Positions 1-9,555 of a stretch of 52,128 nt of DNA are shown piece after piece. This DNA is from Seminavis robusta. Lineage: Eukaryota; Bacillariophyta; Bacillariophyceae; Naviculales; Naviculaceae. Location: NCBI GenBank assembly GCA_903772945.1, contig CAICTM010000700.1:1-52128 (forward strand). The letters are read 5' to 3'. The translations under genes were made by a program, and so were the position numbers. A model generated the notes under the pieces. It did not search any database. It was not told the DNA's origin and saw only the letters and a list, made by a program, of their open reading frames with translations. Within the stretch, counting starts at the first letter, position 1; the number at the start of each line of letters is the position of its first letter.

Positions 1-375
1 GAGTGTTGGTGGGTAGATCAGCCTTGGAATCATGTTCATGGTAATGCATGGGTGGTATTAGTAGTACATGCTTGCGTCGGTAGTAGTAGTACACATGTAC
101 AGTCAGTTAGAGCACCTTTTTTTCTTCTTTTTCGGTGAGGTTGCTCGTATTCGAGAAATACTACGATTGGTCTGTGCTGATTGTATTCACTTCATTCTCT
201 CAGCCAGCATTCATGGAGTGCATGGTCTACTTTGTGCTTGCGACTTCACGAAGATGACGATAGTGGACAGGGGTGTCTACTATACTACTTTTGCAACAAA
301 GCCACTATTCAAACCTGATCTGGTCCAAACGGGCATTACCACTGCGACCGCAGCGGTCTAGTTGGTCTATAGAAA

Positions 376-605
376 AAGTCTCAGCACTGTACTGTGGCTC
401 TATTAGCCATTCTGTAGGTTACATTTCCACCATTGCTCTGGTGCGTTGGAAGAAGGAATGAGTCCTCTTCAAGAGGAGAGAGGGTTAGGGTTAGGGTAAG
501 TCTCAGCACTGTACTGTGGCTCTATTAGCCATTCTGTAGGTTACATTTCCACCATTGCTCTGGTGCGTTGGAAGAAGGAATGAGTCCTCTTCAAGAGGAG
601 AGAGG
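376..605. repeat. 108-bp tandem direct repeat around TTAGGG units
   Basis: Positions 376-483 and 498-605 are identical as read (offset 122). The 14 bases between them, with their edges, read as about two and a half TTAGGG units. Nothing in either copy looks coding. TTAGGG is the usual telomere repeat of stramenopiles, so this is an interstitial telomere-like tract inside a tandem duplication. Confidence 0.85.
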
Positions 606-733
606 CTCTCGTTCCTTTTTCTTTCTTTAGACGCACACTTGCCTCTACTTTATGCTCTCGGACCAAATCGGTGGAGAAGAATGGTTCCGGCAAGTTGAGA
701 AAATAATGTCCTATTTTCTAAGCCTGCAGAACC

Positions 734-782
734 GATTGGCCAATGATTGGCCTTTGATTGAATGATTGGCCAATGATTGGCC
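734..782. promoter_or_regulatory. Array of inverted CCAAT boxes
   Basis: A 19-bp sequence (GATTGGCCAATGATTGGCC) occurs at 734-752 and again at 764-782. Each copy holds ATTGG (CCAAT on the minus strand) twice and CCAAT once. Such clusters bind NF-Y in eukaryotes. It lies about 60 bp before the broken LRR gene, so it may be its old promoter. Apart from this array and the telomere-like repeat, I see nothing in 1-838. Confidence 0.4.
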
Positions 783-838
783 ACACTCGTCGGAAGCACT
801 TGTAGAAACCTACAGGCTGGAAGCAATAATAATTGCAG

Positions 839-2112
839 CTCTTTGCCTTGGCGACATTCTTATATGCAATGGACGGAGAGAATTGGCCAGAACAGATTTT
901 CAAGGATTGGCTTGATCCTGGGAAAGACGAATGTTTCTGGTTCTCAGATGCTCACATATTTCACCATCATCATGTTTGGAATAATCCTGGCCGCTACATC
1001 CGAACGCAAGCAGATCACGAAACTAGCATTTGCATCCAAGATGAGGTTGATAGCCAGTATCCCGGTCACTATTTTCACCTGGGTTTGGAAGGTTTGTTTT
1101 TCATTCTAGTTTGTGTTCTTCGTGTAGGCTGATTCTAAAATCTGTTGCTCTTCTTGATAGGGGCCTATGGAAATCTCCTTGACTACAGGAAAGGTCCCTC
1201 GAGAACTTTCGCTCTTGTCCCACTTGGAGGCATTACACATCGTCAGCAATCGTAATGTAACTGCTACGTTGGAAGACATGATCCCAGTTGAGCTCCAGAA
1301 AGATGTCAATTTAAAGAGTCTGCAGTTTTGGGGCAATGATCTGATTTCAGGTGCCATTCCTGACCATGTGTGGAAGATGTCTCACTTGCAAGTGTTCAAC
1401 ATTGGAGGAAACATCGTTGAGGGAAAGCTTGATCCGGCAGTTGGCAACTTGGTGAATCTAACCAAATTGGAAGTGGGTTCCAACAAGATGACTGGCACGC
1501 TGCCATCAGAATTAGGAGCACTTTCTGCCTTGACCACTCTGATTGTTGACTACAACCTTTTCTCTTTGGCCCTTCCCCACAGAAGTTTGGCAAATGACCA
1601 AATTGGAGGAACTTTCGGTTGACTTGCCTGAAGAACCATTCCCAACTGAAATTGGACTGTTAACCAACTTGGACTTGCTTCACATCCAGGACAGCCCCGT
1701 GCCAGGCACCATTCCACACGAACTGTATCAGTTGACAGATATGACAGCACTGTGGCTGGAAAACAACACATTTGTAGGCACATTGGCTACTGAGGTTGTT
1801 CTCCTTTCCAACTTGGTAGACTTTGGTGTTGTTGCCAGTCCCATGTTGGAAGGCACAGTTCCCTCTGAAGTGGGCTTGATGACCTCACTTGAATGGTTAT
1901 CACTTGCAGGATCTGGTCTGTCGGGGACTCTCCCGAGTGAGTTTGGAGAATTGACTGCCATGGAAGGCATCCGTCTGAATGAAACTGCTCTCACGGGGTC
2001 TATTCCTCAGGAAGTTTGTGACTTGCCATTCCTATTTCAGATCTGGATTGATTGTAGCCTCATGACATGCAATTGTACCGGTGTTTGCAATGGATTTATG
2101 GAATGCCACTAG
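839..2112 (+). pseudogene. Broken LRR ectodomain gene
   Basis: This is a remnant of a diatom LRR protein. It opens with the N-cap found in the other LRR genes here (FALATFLYAMDGENW, then a WLD..KDECFW stretch), continues with about ten LRRs of the type GxxPxExGxLTxLxxLxL, and ends with a Cys-rich cap (CDLP...DCSLMTCNCTGVCNGF). The reading frame enters at a good acceptor (TTGCAG, ends 838) directly after an in-frame stop, so an upstream exon is expected but was not found. No membrane anchor or signal peptide is visible. The frame changes between 1091 and 1161; a 52-nt intron at 1109-1160 would repair that. It changes again by one base near 1565-1575, where no intron fits. Decay is the simplest reading; a sequencing error at the second site is the alternative. 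Stop codon TAG at 2110. Confidence 0.7.
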
Positions 2113-2467
2113 CCAGCAAGGTCCAAGTAGCCAGAAGAACCAGTTTCCCTGGGTCATCATTGGCTTGCTGCCATTGACCTGAAACCATCTGGCGTCACTG
2201 GAAACAATCTTTCACGAATAAATAGAGAGCTAAACTGAGATTTGCGTTTAGACTTTGCAATAGATTCGGTCCATCGGTTGTTCATCCTCCACGACAGCGA
2301 TGCAACAGTGACAGCACAGCCACAAATTGAGGCTCCACAATGGCCGGCACTGTGACACGCAAACCTGAGAATCTCTGAGACGAATGCTCCGGACTGGCTG
2401 CAAACGAACTGTTTTAGTTGATACAAAAATGTACCATTGTCTCCTTCTAGTCTAGTAATGGACGACT
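2113..2467. other. Intergenic, no gene seen
   Basis: Tail-to-tail spacer of about 350 bp between the broken LRR gene and the ERGIC-family gene. No conserved element recognised. Confidence 0.6.
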
Positions 2468-3481
2468 CTAATCCAACTTTTTGGCCACGGCGGCTGCGGA
2501 GTGTACCAGCAGACCAGTGGCCATTCCCACCGTGACAAAGACACCTCCGACAATGCTCACCAAGGACGACAGAAATACAAATATATTCTCTCGACTTTCC
2601 ACATGATGGACTGCCAGAGGCGTAAAGTCGTAACTGACGGCAATGCCCGGCAACAGAGGAACCCCCTTGGCCACCAATGTTTCGGGTTGTACGGTCTGAT
2701 CCACCACCGAAAGTTGATAGGTGTTTTTGGCAATCAGAAATCGCTGATAAATGGTGGGTATCAGTTTGACATGAATCTGTTGCAGAGCAATGCCGCCCAT
2801 TTTGTTTTGAATCCTATGCAATCGTCCTTCCAGTGGTGCATCCTTGGCTTTTGGGAACGGTGTTCCAAATCGGATATAGTGAATGTAATGACTGACGTTG
2901 AATTCCGACTTTTGCGGCAAGGATGCATCCGGAAGTTGCCGGTCGTCCAATAGACCCAATAGCAGTGTGGAAGTGGCTTCAGCCCACGTTCGTCGTGTAA
3001 TGGAAATGGCAAATTCTCCCGCCACCAAGGGTATTTTGAGATCGCCTTGGATGGTACAACCATGTCGTGTGGCTGCCGGTGTGGCTCCCGTCTCCATTGC
3101 CAATTTCAGTTCACTCAAAGTCGGTGTCCGCAATGTGAGCGATTGTCGTCCGTATGCTTTTTCCAGCGTCCCCGCACCATGACTGGCGTCGTCGAGTGCA
3201 AAATCCAATTTACGGCAAGTCAAATGAGGAAAGGTAATTTTGAATTGAAGGCGAATTTTGCCCGGCATTTTGGCGGATTGACGCGTCAAGGGAACATGGG
3301 TCGATTCCGACAAGTGCAACGAATGCCGGGTGACGCCTCGTAAATAAATGTAGACTTCCGAGAGAAACAAAATGCTGGCTGCCGAAATGGCTACCAGCGT
3401 AATGATCCCACCCAAGGCCGATTTCGATTGGGCATCTCGTCGCACTTTTTGAAAGGCGTCCAGTCTTCGAAGTCCTGCCAT
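2468..3481 (-). CDS. ERGIC/Erv41-Erv46 family cargo receptor
   Basis: A 337-aa integral membrane protein of the ER-Golgi intermediate compartment family, whose members cycle in COPII/COPI vesicles and retrieve or sort cargo. The family plan is visible: a short cytosolic N-terminus with RRLDAFQKVR (compare the FDAFPK motif of the family), a first membrane helix at about residues 25-47 (GGIITLVAISAASILFLSEV), a long lumenal region with GCTIQGDL and NVSHYIHYIRFG motifs, then YDFTPLAVHHVES followed by a second membrane helix at about 300-328 (FVFLSSLVSIVGGVFVTVGM). It lacks most of the paired cysteines of Erv46 and is slightly shorter than yeast Erv41/Erv46, so I cannot say which of the two it is. 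Single exon. Start is the first ATG, and the gene is divergent from the luciferase-like gene at 3951. Confidence 0.88.
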   Translation of the reverse strand: MAGLRRLDAFQKVRRDAQSKSALGGIITLVAISAASILFLSEVYIYLRGVTRHSLHLSESTHVPLTRQSAKMPGKIRLQFKITFPHLTCRKLDFALDDASHGAGTLEKAYGRQSLTLRTPTLSELKLAMETGATPAATRHGCTIQGDLKIPLVAGEFAISITRRTWAEATSTLLLGLLDDRQLPDASLPQKSEFNVSHYIHYIRFGTPFPKAKDAPLEGRLHRIQNKMGGIALQQIHVKLIPTIYQRFLIAKNTYQLSVVDQTVQPETLVAKGVPLLPGIAVSYDFTPLAVHHVESRENIFVFLSSLVSIVGGVFVTVGMATGLLVHSAAAVAKKLD

Positions 3482-3950
3482 TATATTGGTTGCTATATAC
3501 TAAAGGTGTTGTTCGTGGGGTGGTTGTGTGTTGGCGTGGGCGTGATATTGGATACGGTAGGTCAATGAAAGATACCGGTGGGATGAACTTGTGGCCATTG
3601 ATGTTTGATGCTGTCTCGAGGCTCATCTTCCTTGGCAGGACACGGCAACCTGATGCCTGTTCAGCTGGCTTATGGAAACCTTCACTTATTTCGAAGAATG
3701 TTCCAGAAGCTTCTGCGAAATCTCCCCTGTGAGATCCACATCTCCACCACTTTGGTGCCAGTTTGCCGCCTGTCAGGACGTCCCTCAAAAGGAAACAAAG
3801 ATCCAAAGTAGAAGGGGTTTCCTTTAGATACATGTAGTGAAGTCGTTATCCACGGAAGCCGGTGGGGGGGCAGGCTGATGCAAAGAAGAGGGAACATACA
3901 TCCAAATGACGTTGTGCTCACAGTAGTATCAACAACAGCAACATCTCAGC
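3482..3950. promoter_or_regulatory. Divergent promoter region, 469 bp
   Basis: Head-to-head spacer between the ERGIC-family gene (-) and the luciferase-like gene (+), so it should hold both promoters. Open frames here on the minus strand run across the ERGIC start and do not look like protein. No specific motif is claimed. Confidence 0.5.
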
Positions 3951-4454
3951 ATGAAAACGAGCAAGCTCATCCTCACTTTGCGCAGTGGCTCTAAGCCAGA
4001 GACGACCAGTTGTCTTCCCCATTCTCAGTTGAACCAGCACGGTCCTCCCAATGTCATTCAGAAGCTTCACGAGTGGTGCTTTGCTGCCTTGCCCCATGTC
4101 GTCAATGAACCCAGCGGGATTTCGGTGCCGGGTGCTCGGGCGCTTGTCCTCCACAAGGATTGCAAACAGTGCAACCAAAAAGCGTTCATGATCAATCGGG
4201 AGTTTGCTCACATTCATCCCGCTCCCGACCTTGGAAGTCTTCATGTTGTTATGGACGCCAAGGATGCGGCAGATGTCAAGGCTGCAGGATGGGGCGAGGA
4301 TCATTACTTGGTCACACAAGGACGGCTAACTCCAGGATTTCTCCTGGTGTATTCTCCCCGAGACGAAAACGAGCTCGAGACTGTCAAGTTCATTGTGGGT
4401 CGCTCCTACGAGTTTGCAACTGGCAAGTCTCTCCCAGCTGAGGCCGTCAACTAA
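3951..4454 (+). CDS. Luciferase-like domain (DUF5519) small protein
   Basis: A 167-aa single-exon protein. The conserved part is NREFAHIHP.PDLGSLHVVM, then DAADVKAAGWGEDHYLV, then GFLLVYSPRDENELETVKF and SYEFATGK. This order (HIHP, GSLH, GWGEHxL, VYxPRDxxE) matches the small family labelled 'luciferase domain' (Pfam PF17648/DUF5519), common in actinobacteria and fungi. No light-emitting activity is proven for the family in general. No signal peptide or membrane segment is seen. Start is the ATG at 3951 with an in-frame stop upstream. The family name rests on motif recall only; a bacterial-like origin is possible but untested. Confidence 0.75.
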   Translation: MKTSKLILTLRSGSKPETTSCLPHSQLNQHGPPNVIQKLHEWCFAALPHVVNEPSGISVPGARALVLHKDCKQCNQKAFMINREFAHIHPAPDLGSLHVVMDAKDAADVKAAGWGEDHYLVTQGRLTPGFLLVYSPRDENELETVKFIVGRSYEFATGKSLPAEAVN

Positions 4455-4854
4455 CTAGCTAACTAGAGAAAGAAGTGTCAAGGAAGGGAGATCGGTAAGA
4501 TAGAAGGTTCAGGTAAAATGGTTTGTAAACAAGTGAACTATAAACACGACTTCACTTTGCATCAGATCTCATCTTTGTCGCGTTGAGCATGGCATGACAT
4601 GGCAAAGTCGCTTGTTTCGACATGGCCTATCCGTCTCGTTGCTGCCACGTTGTCGACCTTCAGTTTCAAGGAGTTGTGCGGTATCTTCAATGCAGCAAGT
4701 GGAAACATGCCTACCGTACAATAACCAGCCTCTGTAAGCGCTGCTGCTTTCTGTCTCAGCGCTTACGTTGGTGCTGATTCGCGGCCATTTTTGCTTGCAC
4801 AATACCAGAGATCACTTGTTCGTGCCATTGTACTTCCATCGCCTCATGAGTGTT
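4455..4854. other. Intergenic, no gene seen
   Basis: Tail-to-tail spacer of 400 bp. No recognisable RNA gene or long repeat. Short open frames here are not supported by composition. Confidence 0.5.
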
Positions 4855-6162
4855 CTATTGAGCCCGTTTGATGTATTCATCGTACAAGGACGGATTTCGG
4901 CTCTGCATGTATTCGTTGTACAAGGCAAAATTGTCGTCGTGCTTCTCCTCTTCTTCTTCTTCTGGTTTGTCATGGATATCACAAACTTCCAAAAGTGGAA
5001 ATTTCTGGTTGGTCAAGTCCCCTTTGGCTTTGGCGGCATTATCAATCAATTTCAACAAGTCGTCATTTTCCAACAACTGATCCGCTGGTACCGTGTACGT
5101 TCCAATAAAGGGATACGCCAAGTCCACTCCAATGCAGTAAATGGCCGTGACTGTACCCACTAACAATGCCCAGACGGATTGCAACTGAAACTTGTCGAGG
5201 TAGAGTATGACGCTTCGATCCGTCTCGAGCAGAAAAATGCCCAGAATGGCAAAGGTCAACGCAGTAATCGTAACGTAGTGAAGCGCGGGGAATCTGGTTT
5301 GCAAGCTGGTGATGCGCGTGGTTCGGGCTACCAATATGCTCTGCAGTGTTTCATACGATCGTTCTCGAATGGTATCGTGTAGAATGTCGTCGGCGGCGGC
5401 AGGTCGCGTACTCAAATAGTGCAATTGATTGCGAAAATCATTGAGTGATTGGCAATTGGTCCTCAAGTCTTGGGGATTTGTGTTGTAGGATTCGTCAATC
5501 AATGTGAGCGTATATTGATTGAGATGCTGTCCAAAGGAAGGTTGTGATTGAATTGGATAATACTGAAGCAGTTGAATGAGACCCCAAATGCCTTCCACTT
5601 CCGTGCTGAGGGATTGATGAACTGTGATTTGTCGATTCCTTAACTGAGTTCCGGTCGTCGAGATCAAATTGGCGTACAACAATGAGATTGCAGTCATGAC
5701 AACTCCATTGAGTGCAGGCAAGAGAATGGACCACTGCAAGTTTCCTCCATCGACAGGTTCAAACTTGTTAAAGTACGTAACAGCCTTGTGAAACCAAACC
5801 GATTGTGTCGGATACAAAAAGAAGGAGGCCACGGCAGCCATCAGTGGTGTGACAGAGAAGAAAGAAGATTCCAAAAAGTGCTTGTCTTCCATGCCCAATC
5901 CTTTTCGGGCTGCTGCATACACTTCTGCGGCTCTTTTCGGGGCTTCCCGTGAATCAAAGTCCAGGTCCAGGTTGAATTTACTCATGTAAAAGTCAAAATC
6001 AAAATTGTCACTGCTGTCACTGCTGTTGAGAACAAGTCCTGGGCGTCTGGTACTAATAGTACCTGTAATTACATTTTGAGGGAATTGTGGCACAAAAGCA
6101 AGTGCGGGGTTCAGAAGAAGGCAACTAGAGGTCAACGCCACCGCCATTGGAACCTTCGTCAT
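4855..6162 (-). CDS. Plastid-targeted DUF4239 (bestrophin-like) membrane protein
   Basis: A 435-aa protein. Residues 1-22 are a signal peptide ending in ALA, followed directly by FVPQF. A cleavage site with Phe at +1 (ASAFAP-like motif) is the diatom hallmark for import into the four-membrane plastid, so an envelope or thylakoid location is likely. Four hydrophobic helices follow: about 103-120, 145-168 (LLPALNGVVMTAISLLYANL), 296-314 and 330-353 (WALLVGTVTAIYCIGVDLAY). The segment RSYETLQSILVARTTRI between helix pairs and the overall spacing match DUF4239, a bestrophin-like family of plants and cyanobacteria that may act in anion transport; no activity is assured. The C-terminus is acidic (PEEEEEEKHDD) and ends in repeated YNEYMQSR/YDEYIKR. 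Single exon, first ATG. Confidence 0.75.
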   Translation of the reverse strand: MTKVPMAVALTSSCLLLNPALAFVPQFPQNVITGTISTRRPGLVLNSSDSSDNFDFDFYMSKFNLDLDFDSREAPKRAAEVYAAARKGLGMEDKHFLESSFFSVTPLMAAVASFFLYPTQSVWFHKAVTYFNKFEPVDGGNLQWSILLPALNGVVMTAISLLYANLISTTGTQLRNRQITVHQSLSTEVEGIWGLIQLLQYYPIQSQPSFGQHLNQYTLTLIDESYNTNPQDLRTNCQSLNDFRNQLHYLSTRPAAADDILHDTIRERSYETLQSILVARTTRITSLQTRFPALHYVTITALTFAILGIFLLETDRSVILYLDKFQLQSVWALLVGTVTAIYCIGVDLAYPFIGTYTVPADQLLENDDLLKLIDNAAKAKGDLTNQKFPLLEVCDIHDKPEEEEEEKHDDNFALYNEYMQSRNPSLYDEYIKRAQ

Positions 6163-6455
6163 CTTGATGATGCTGTTGTCAATGGGCTCCAGCTTTGAAT
6201 TTTTTTGGTGTCAGTCGGATCTTTGTGGGAACCGAGGATCCGACGCCAGGTGTCAAAAAAATGATGGGAGAGGACGCTGACGGTAAATGGAAACACCAGA
6301 CCCCGAGCTCGAGGCACCGGTTTCCAGAGTGGACGGCGCCACTGTACCACTTCTGGTAGCTAGCTGGCCAACCACCAGGAACCAGTGTTGGTTCTGTCTA
6401 TATGGTATGTAAAGAGTGTCACCACTTGAATTATGTATGTATGTGATTGTAAAGA

Positions 6456-9110
6456 CTACGAACAGCCACATTTAGCAAAACATGAACACTCCACAGGAAA
6501 CGGATCTGGGTCGCAGTCAAGGTAAACTCCTAAACCCACGTTGGAACACAAGCTGCTCGGGAAACTTCCAGAGAACTGGTTGTTATACAAACCCACGAAT
6601 GTCAGCCTTGTCAGCAATCCCAGCTCCGATGGAATTGTGCCTGATAATAATTGGTTGCTGTACAAAGCTAAGGAGGCCAAACTAGTCAGCAACCCCAGCT
6701 CTGATGGGAGGCTGCCAGATAGTTGGTTGTCGTACAAACCCAAGGAAGTCAATCTTGTCAGTAAACCCAGCTCTGATGGGAGGTTGCCAGATAGTTGGTT
6801 GTCGTACAAACCCAAGGAAGTCACATTTGTCAGTAAACCCAGTTCTGTAGGAATGCTGCCAGAAAACCCATTGCCATCCAACCGCAATTTGGTCACACTT
6901 GTCAGCAACCCCATTTCGGATGGGAGGCTGCCAGATAAGTCCTTGCGACGAAATTCAATGGCAGTCAATGAAGTCATCAAACCAATCTCAGATGGTATAC
7001 TGCCACCTGACACTGAAGGGAACAGCCAGTGAAGAGACGTTCTTCCTGTCATCACTCCTATCTCAGTTGGGATGGTGCCTTCTTGCAAGAACAAATCCGC
7101 CCACAAATCAGCAGAATCTGTCAACAAGCCAAGTTCTGTAGGAAAGTTTGCCTGAAATTTGTTGGAGGCAAGGTTCAAAAGAGTCAATGCAGACAACAAG
7201 CCAATCTCGGAAGGAATGACGCCTGAGAGTTGGTTTCCAAAGAGATCCAGAGAAAGCAACACTGTCAGCAACCCCAGCTCGGATGGGAGGGTGCCAGAAA
7301 GTTGGTTGCCACGCAGCTGCATTGTCTTCACACTGGATAGCATGCCAATTTCCGTAGGAAGGCTGCCTGAAAGTTGTTGTTTTTGGAGATCCAGAGATCG
7401 CAATGCTGTCAACTGCCCCACCTCAGATGGGACCTCTCCTACCAAGTTGCTGTCGCCCAAGTTCAAGGAAGTCAATGCCGTTAACTGCCCCACCTCAGAT
7501 GGGACCTCTCCTACCAATTGGTTGACGCCCAAGTTCAAGGAAGTCAATGCCCTTAACTGCCCCACCTCAGATGGGATCTCTCCTACCAATTGGTTGACAC
7601 CCAAGTTCAAGGAAGTCAATGCCGTTAACTGCCCCACCTCAGATGGGACCTCTCCGACCAGTTGGTTGAAGCCCAAGTCAATGGCAGTCAATGATAAGAG
7701 CAAACCAACCTCCGATGGAATCATTCCAGACAATTGTGAGTCCCTAAAATTCAGCTCTTTCAAGGTTTCCAATAAGGATAGCTCCGGCGGTATTGCTCCC
7801 TGGAAGTTACTTTGTTTTTTCCCTGAGATCCTGGTTGCCCTACCATTATTGTTACAACTCAGATGATTGTACATGTACAGCGAACCTGAATAGACGCCCC
7901 AATCACATTCATTGATTTCATAGTCAAGCCATTTTCTTTGTGTTTGAAGAATGTTCCATTTCATACCATTGAAGGCATAGTAGAAGGTGGCCAAAGCAAA
8001 TCTCTGCTCTTTTTGCCAGTTTTCATACGTCTGTAGGTTGGGATCAAGAGTCAGCCAGGTGTAGGCTTTAAATTGGGGTGATTCTTGATCATCGACAATG
8101 GATTCCCACGTGGAACTTGGGGCATTGGGAAGCAGCACCTTATCAATACTGGTTTCTTGGTTGTTCTCCATTTTGGGGAATTCTCCATTTTCCCCTCCAA
8201 CAGCAAGTGGAATGGCAATGGCCAGAATGATAACTACCACCAGTACAGCAATTGCTGCCCCCATCACCACTGGATTTCTTTTCTTCTCCTCCAAAGTCTC
8301 AGTAGTATTGAGTTCTGCCTCTTCTATTTGTCCTGGAACCTCCTGCCTTGGCGGAGAAGATGCTCCCAGCACATCCAATCTCACTGGTTCCACGGCTTGA
8401 TAGTTAGCACCTGGTGATCCTGAATAAGCACCGGGAGTAACAGAGCCAGGTGGTAGGCTGTGCTTGGTCATTGGACGCCCAGTTTGGTGGTCATATTCAA
8501 TGCCTGCTGCTGGATTTGATGCAGGACTAGGTGTAACAGCATCACCACCAGCATCAGGAGGAGCCATATTATTTTCTGTTGGTGCCATGCTGGGTGTAGC
8601 ATCATCATCCACACTTCTTTGCGCGACAATGGTCATGAGATTGACGGTATCCCCTTTTTCAGAAACATAATCACCGGGATTGAAAGCTTGTGCTCCAACC
8701 ACCACTGTATTGTTGCTCTTGCTAGCACCTTCTGCCAATTCTGCCTGTTCTCTGCTGGCAGCGGCAGATCGCTCAGCTACAACTCTCAGCAGGGCAAGCT
8801 CGTCTTTCTTCCTTTGATCGTCAGCCTCAGAAGCATTCGTACCGACTGCTTTATTGGTAACAGTAGCTGGTGCTTTCTTCCTTGTATTGGCAACTGGTCG
8901 TCTGGCAACTGCATGTGCCGGAACAGCACCAATATTGCTGTTATTGTTCCTTTTTTCTGCTGCTCGTCTGAGCAGTTCTTCCTGCTTGATGTCTTCCGCA
9001 GTCTTGGTGGCAGTTTGGCTTCGCTCAAGGACAAGCTGATTCAAGGAGAGATCACTATCCAAGGCGGCTTCTTCTTGGCTATTTGGAAGGTGAGAATGGG
9101 CGGATGACAT
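6456..9110 (-). CDS. LRR receptor-like type II membrane protein, 18 LRRs
   Basis: An 884-aa single-exon protein. Residues 1-279 are disordered and charged, with coiled-coil-like ELLRRAAEKR and ALLRVVAERS repeats, and should be cytosolic. One membrane helix lies at about 284-306 (MGAAIAVLVVVIILAIAIPL), preceded by EEKKR, which favours a cytosolic N-terminus. The ectodomain has an N-cap (RFALATFYYAFNGMKWN, then NECDWGV) at about 365-425, 18 plant-type 24-residue LRRs with GxIPSExGLLTxLTxLxL consensus, and a Cys-rich C-cap (CDPDPFPVECSCFAKCGC). There is no kinase or other catalytic domain. LRRs 3-6 are nearly identical at the DNA level. Likely role: surface recognition or adhesion. LRR membrane proteins of this type are reported in pennate diatoms, including one linked to mating type in Pseudo-nitzschia, but no link to this gene is shown. 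Start is the first ATG. Confidence 0.88.
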   Translation of the reverse strand: MSSAHSHLPNSQEEAALDSDLSLNQLVLERSQTATKTAEDIKQEELLRRAAEKRNNNSNIGAVPAHAVARRPVANTRKKAPATVTNKAVGTNASEADDQRKKDELALLRVVAERSAAASREQAELAEGASKSNNTVVVGAQAFNPGDYVSEKGDTVNLMTIVAQRSVDDDATPSMAPTENNMAPPDAGGDAVTPSPASNPAAGIEYDHQTGRPMTKHSLPPGSVTPGAYSGSPGANYQAVEPVRLDVLGASSPPRQEVPGQIEEAELNTTETLEEKKRNPVVMGAAIAVLVVVIILAIAIPLAVGGENGEFPKMENNQETSIDKVLLPNAPSSTWESIVDDQESPQFKAYTWLTLDPNLQTYENWQKEQRFALATFYYAFNGMKWNILQTQRKWLDYEINECDWGVYSGSLYMYNHLSCNNNGRATRISGKKQSNFQGAIPPELSLLETLKELNFRDSQLSGMIPSEVGLLLSLTAIDLGFNQLVGEVPSEVGQLTALTSLNLGVNQLVGEIPSEVGQLRALTSLNLGVNQLVGEVPSEVGQLTALTSLNLGDSNLVGEVPSEVGQLTALRSLDLQKQQLSGSLPTEIGMLSSVKTMQLRGNQLSGTLPSELGLLTVLLSLDLFGNQLSGVIPSEIGLLSALTLLNLASNKFQANFPTELGLLTDSADLWADLFLQEGTIPTEIGVMTGRTSLHWLFPSVSGGSIPSEIGLMTSLTAIEFRRKDLSGSLPSEMGLLTSVTKLRLDGNGFSGSIPTELGLLTNVTSLGLYDNQLSGNLPSELGLLTRLTSLGLYDNQLSGSLPSELGLLTSLASLALYSNQLLSGTIPSELGLLTRLTFVGLYNNQFSGSFPSSLCSNVGLGVYLDCDPDPFPVECSCFAKCGCS
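7411..7698. repeat. Four 72-bp tandem repeats in LRR coding DNA
   Basis: Four units start at 7411, 7483, 7555 and 7627. Each encodes one 24-residue LRR (core VGEVPSEVGQLTALTSLNL) and differs from the next by only a few bases. The phase is exact to one LRR, so units can be gained or lost without breaking the frame. Confidence 0.9.
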
Positions 9111-9384
9111 GGCGATGATTTGTTGGTTGGTTTATGGAGAAAAGGGAACTAATACAGGTGCTGTTGACAATGAATGCCACCACCTGCAGTGACGCCGCGA
9201 CCAACAGATTTCGCCTCTTGCGTTGCCCAGTGACTTCAAATGACTCGACTGTCACTCCGGGGAGATTTGAGTTAGGTCTTAGTAGACTAGTACAGAAATT
9301 TCTATATGACATCGTTGGACATCAATCCACCTAAGTAACACCATCTCAGTACAAGTCGAGATAGTAATTCAAATTTTCGTACTT

Positions 9385-9555
9385 ATGCGTTGCAAGAATC
9401 ACTCATCTCAAGGGCACTCGCTTAATTCCACCGAAGAGGTACGCACCTCTTTTGAACGTCCTCACATTTTCGAAGACGTCGTCTCCGTAGAGGATCGAGT
9501 CATTGAATTGTGGGAGCCAACAGTTGAAGCTATCACTACAACTACAAAACTATGA
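9385..9555 (+). CDS. Small ORF of 56 aa overlapping the next gene (uncertain)
   Basis: This ORF starts MRCKNHSSQGHSLNSTEEV and ends VEAITTTTKL. Its TGA overlaps the ATG of the ORF at 9552 (ATGA). No family is recognised. It could be an upstream ORF, a first exon whose splice I could not place in frame, or chance. Composition looks coding (alternating acidic and hydrophobic, FEDVVSVEDRVIELW). Confidence 0.25.
   Translation: MRCKNHSSQGHSLNSTEEVRTSFERPHIFEDVVSVEDRVIELWEPTVEAITTTTKL

Noticed and set aside
3210..3833. 207-aa minus-strand frame across the ERGIC gene start
   Set aside because: It overlaps the ERGIC coding region in another frame, and the product has no protein-like pattern.
6541..7866. 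Long plus-strand frames (163 and 235 aa) opposite the LRR gene
   Set aside because: They mirror the LRR repeat (NPSSDGRLPDSWL is the antisense of the LRR core) and are shadows.
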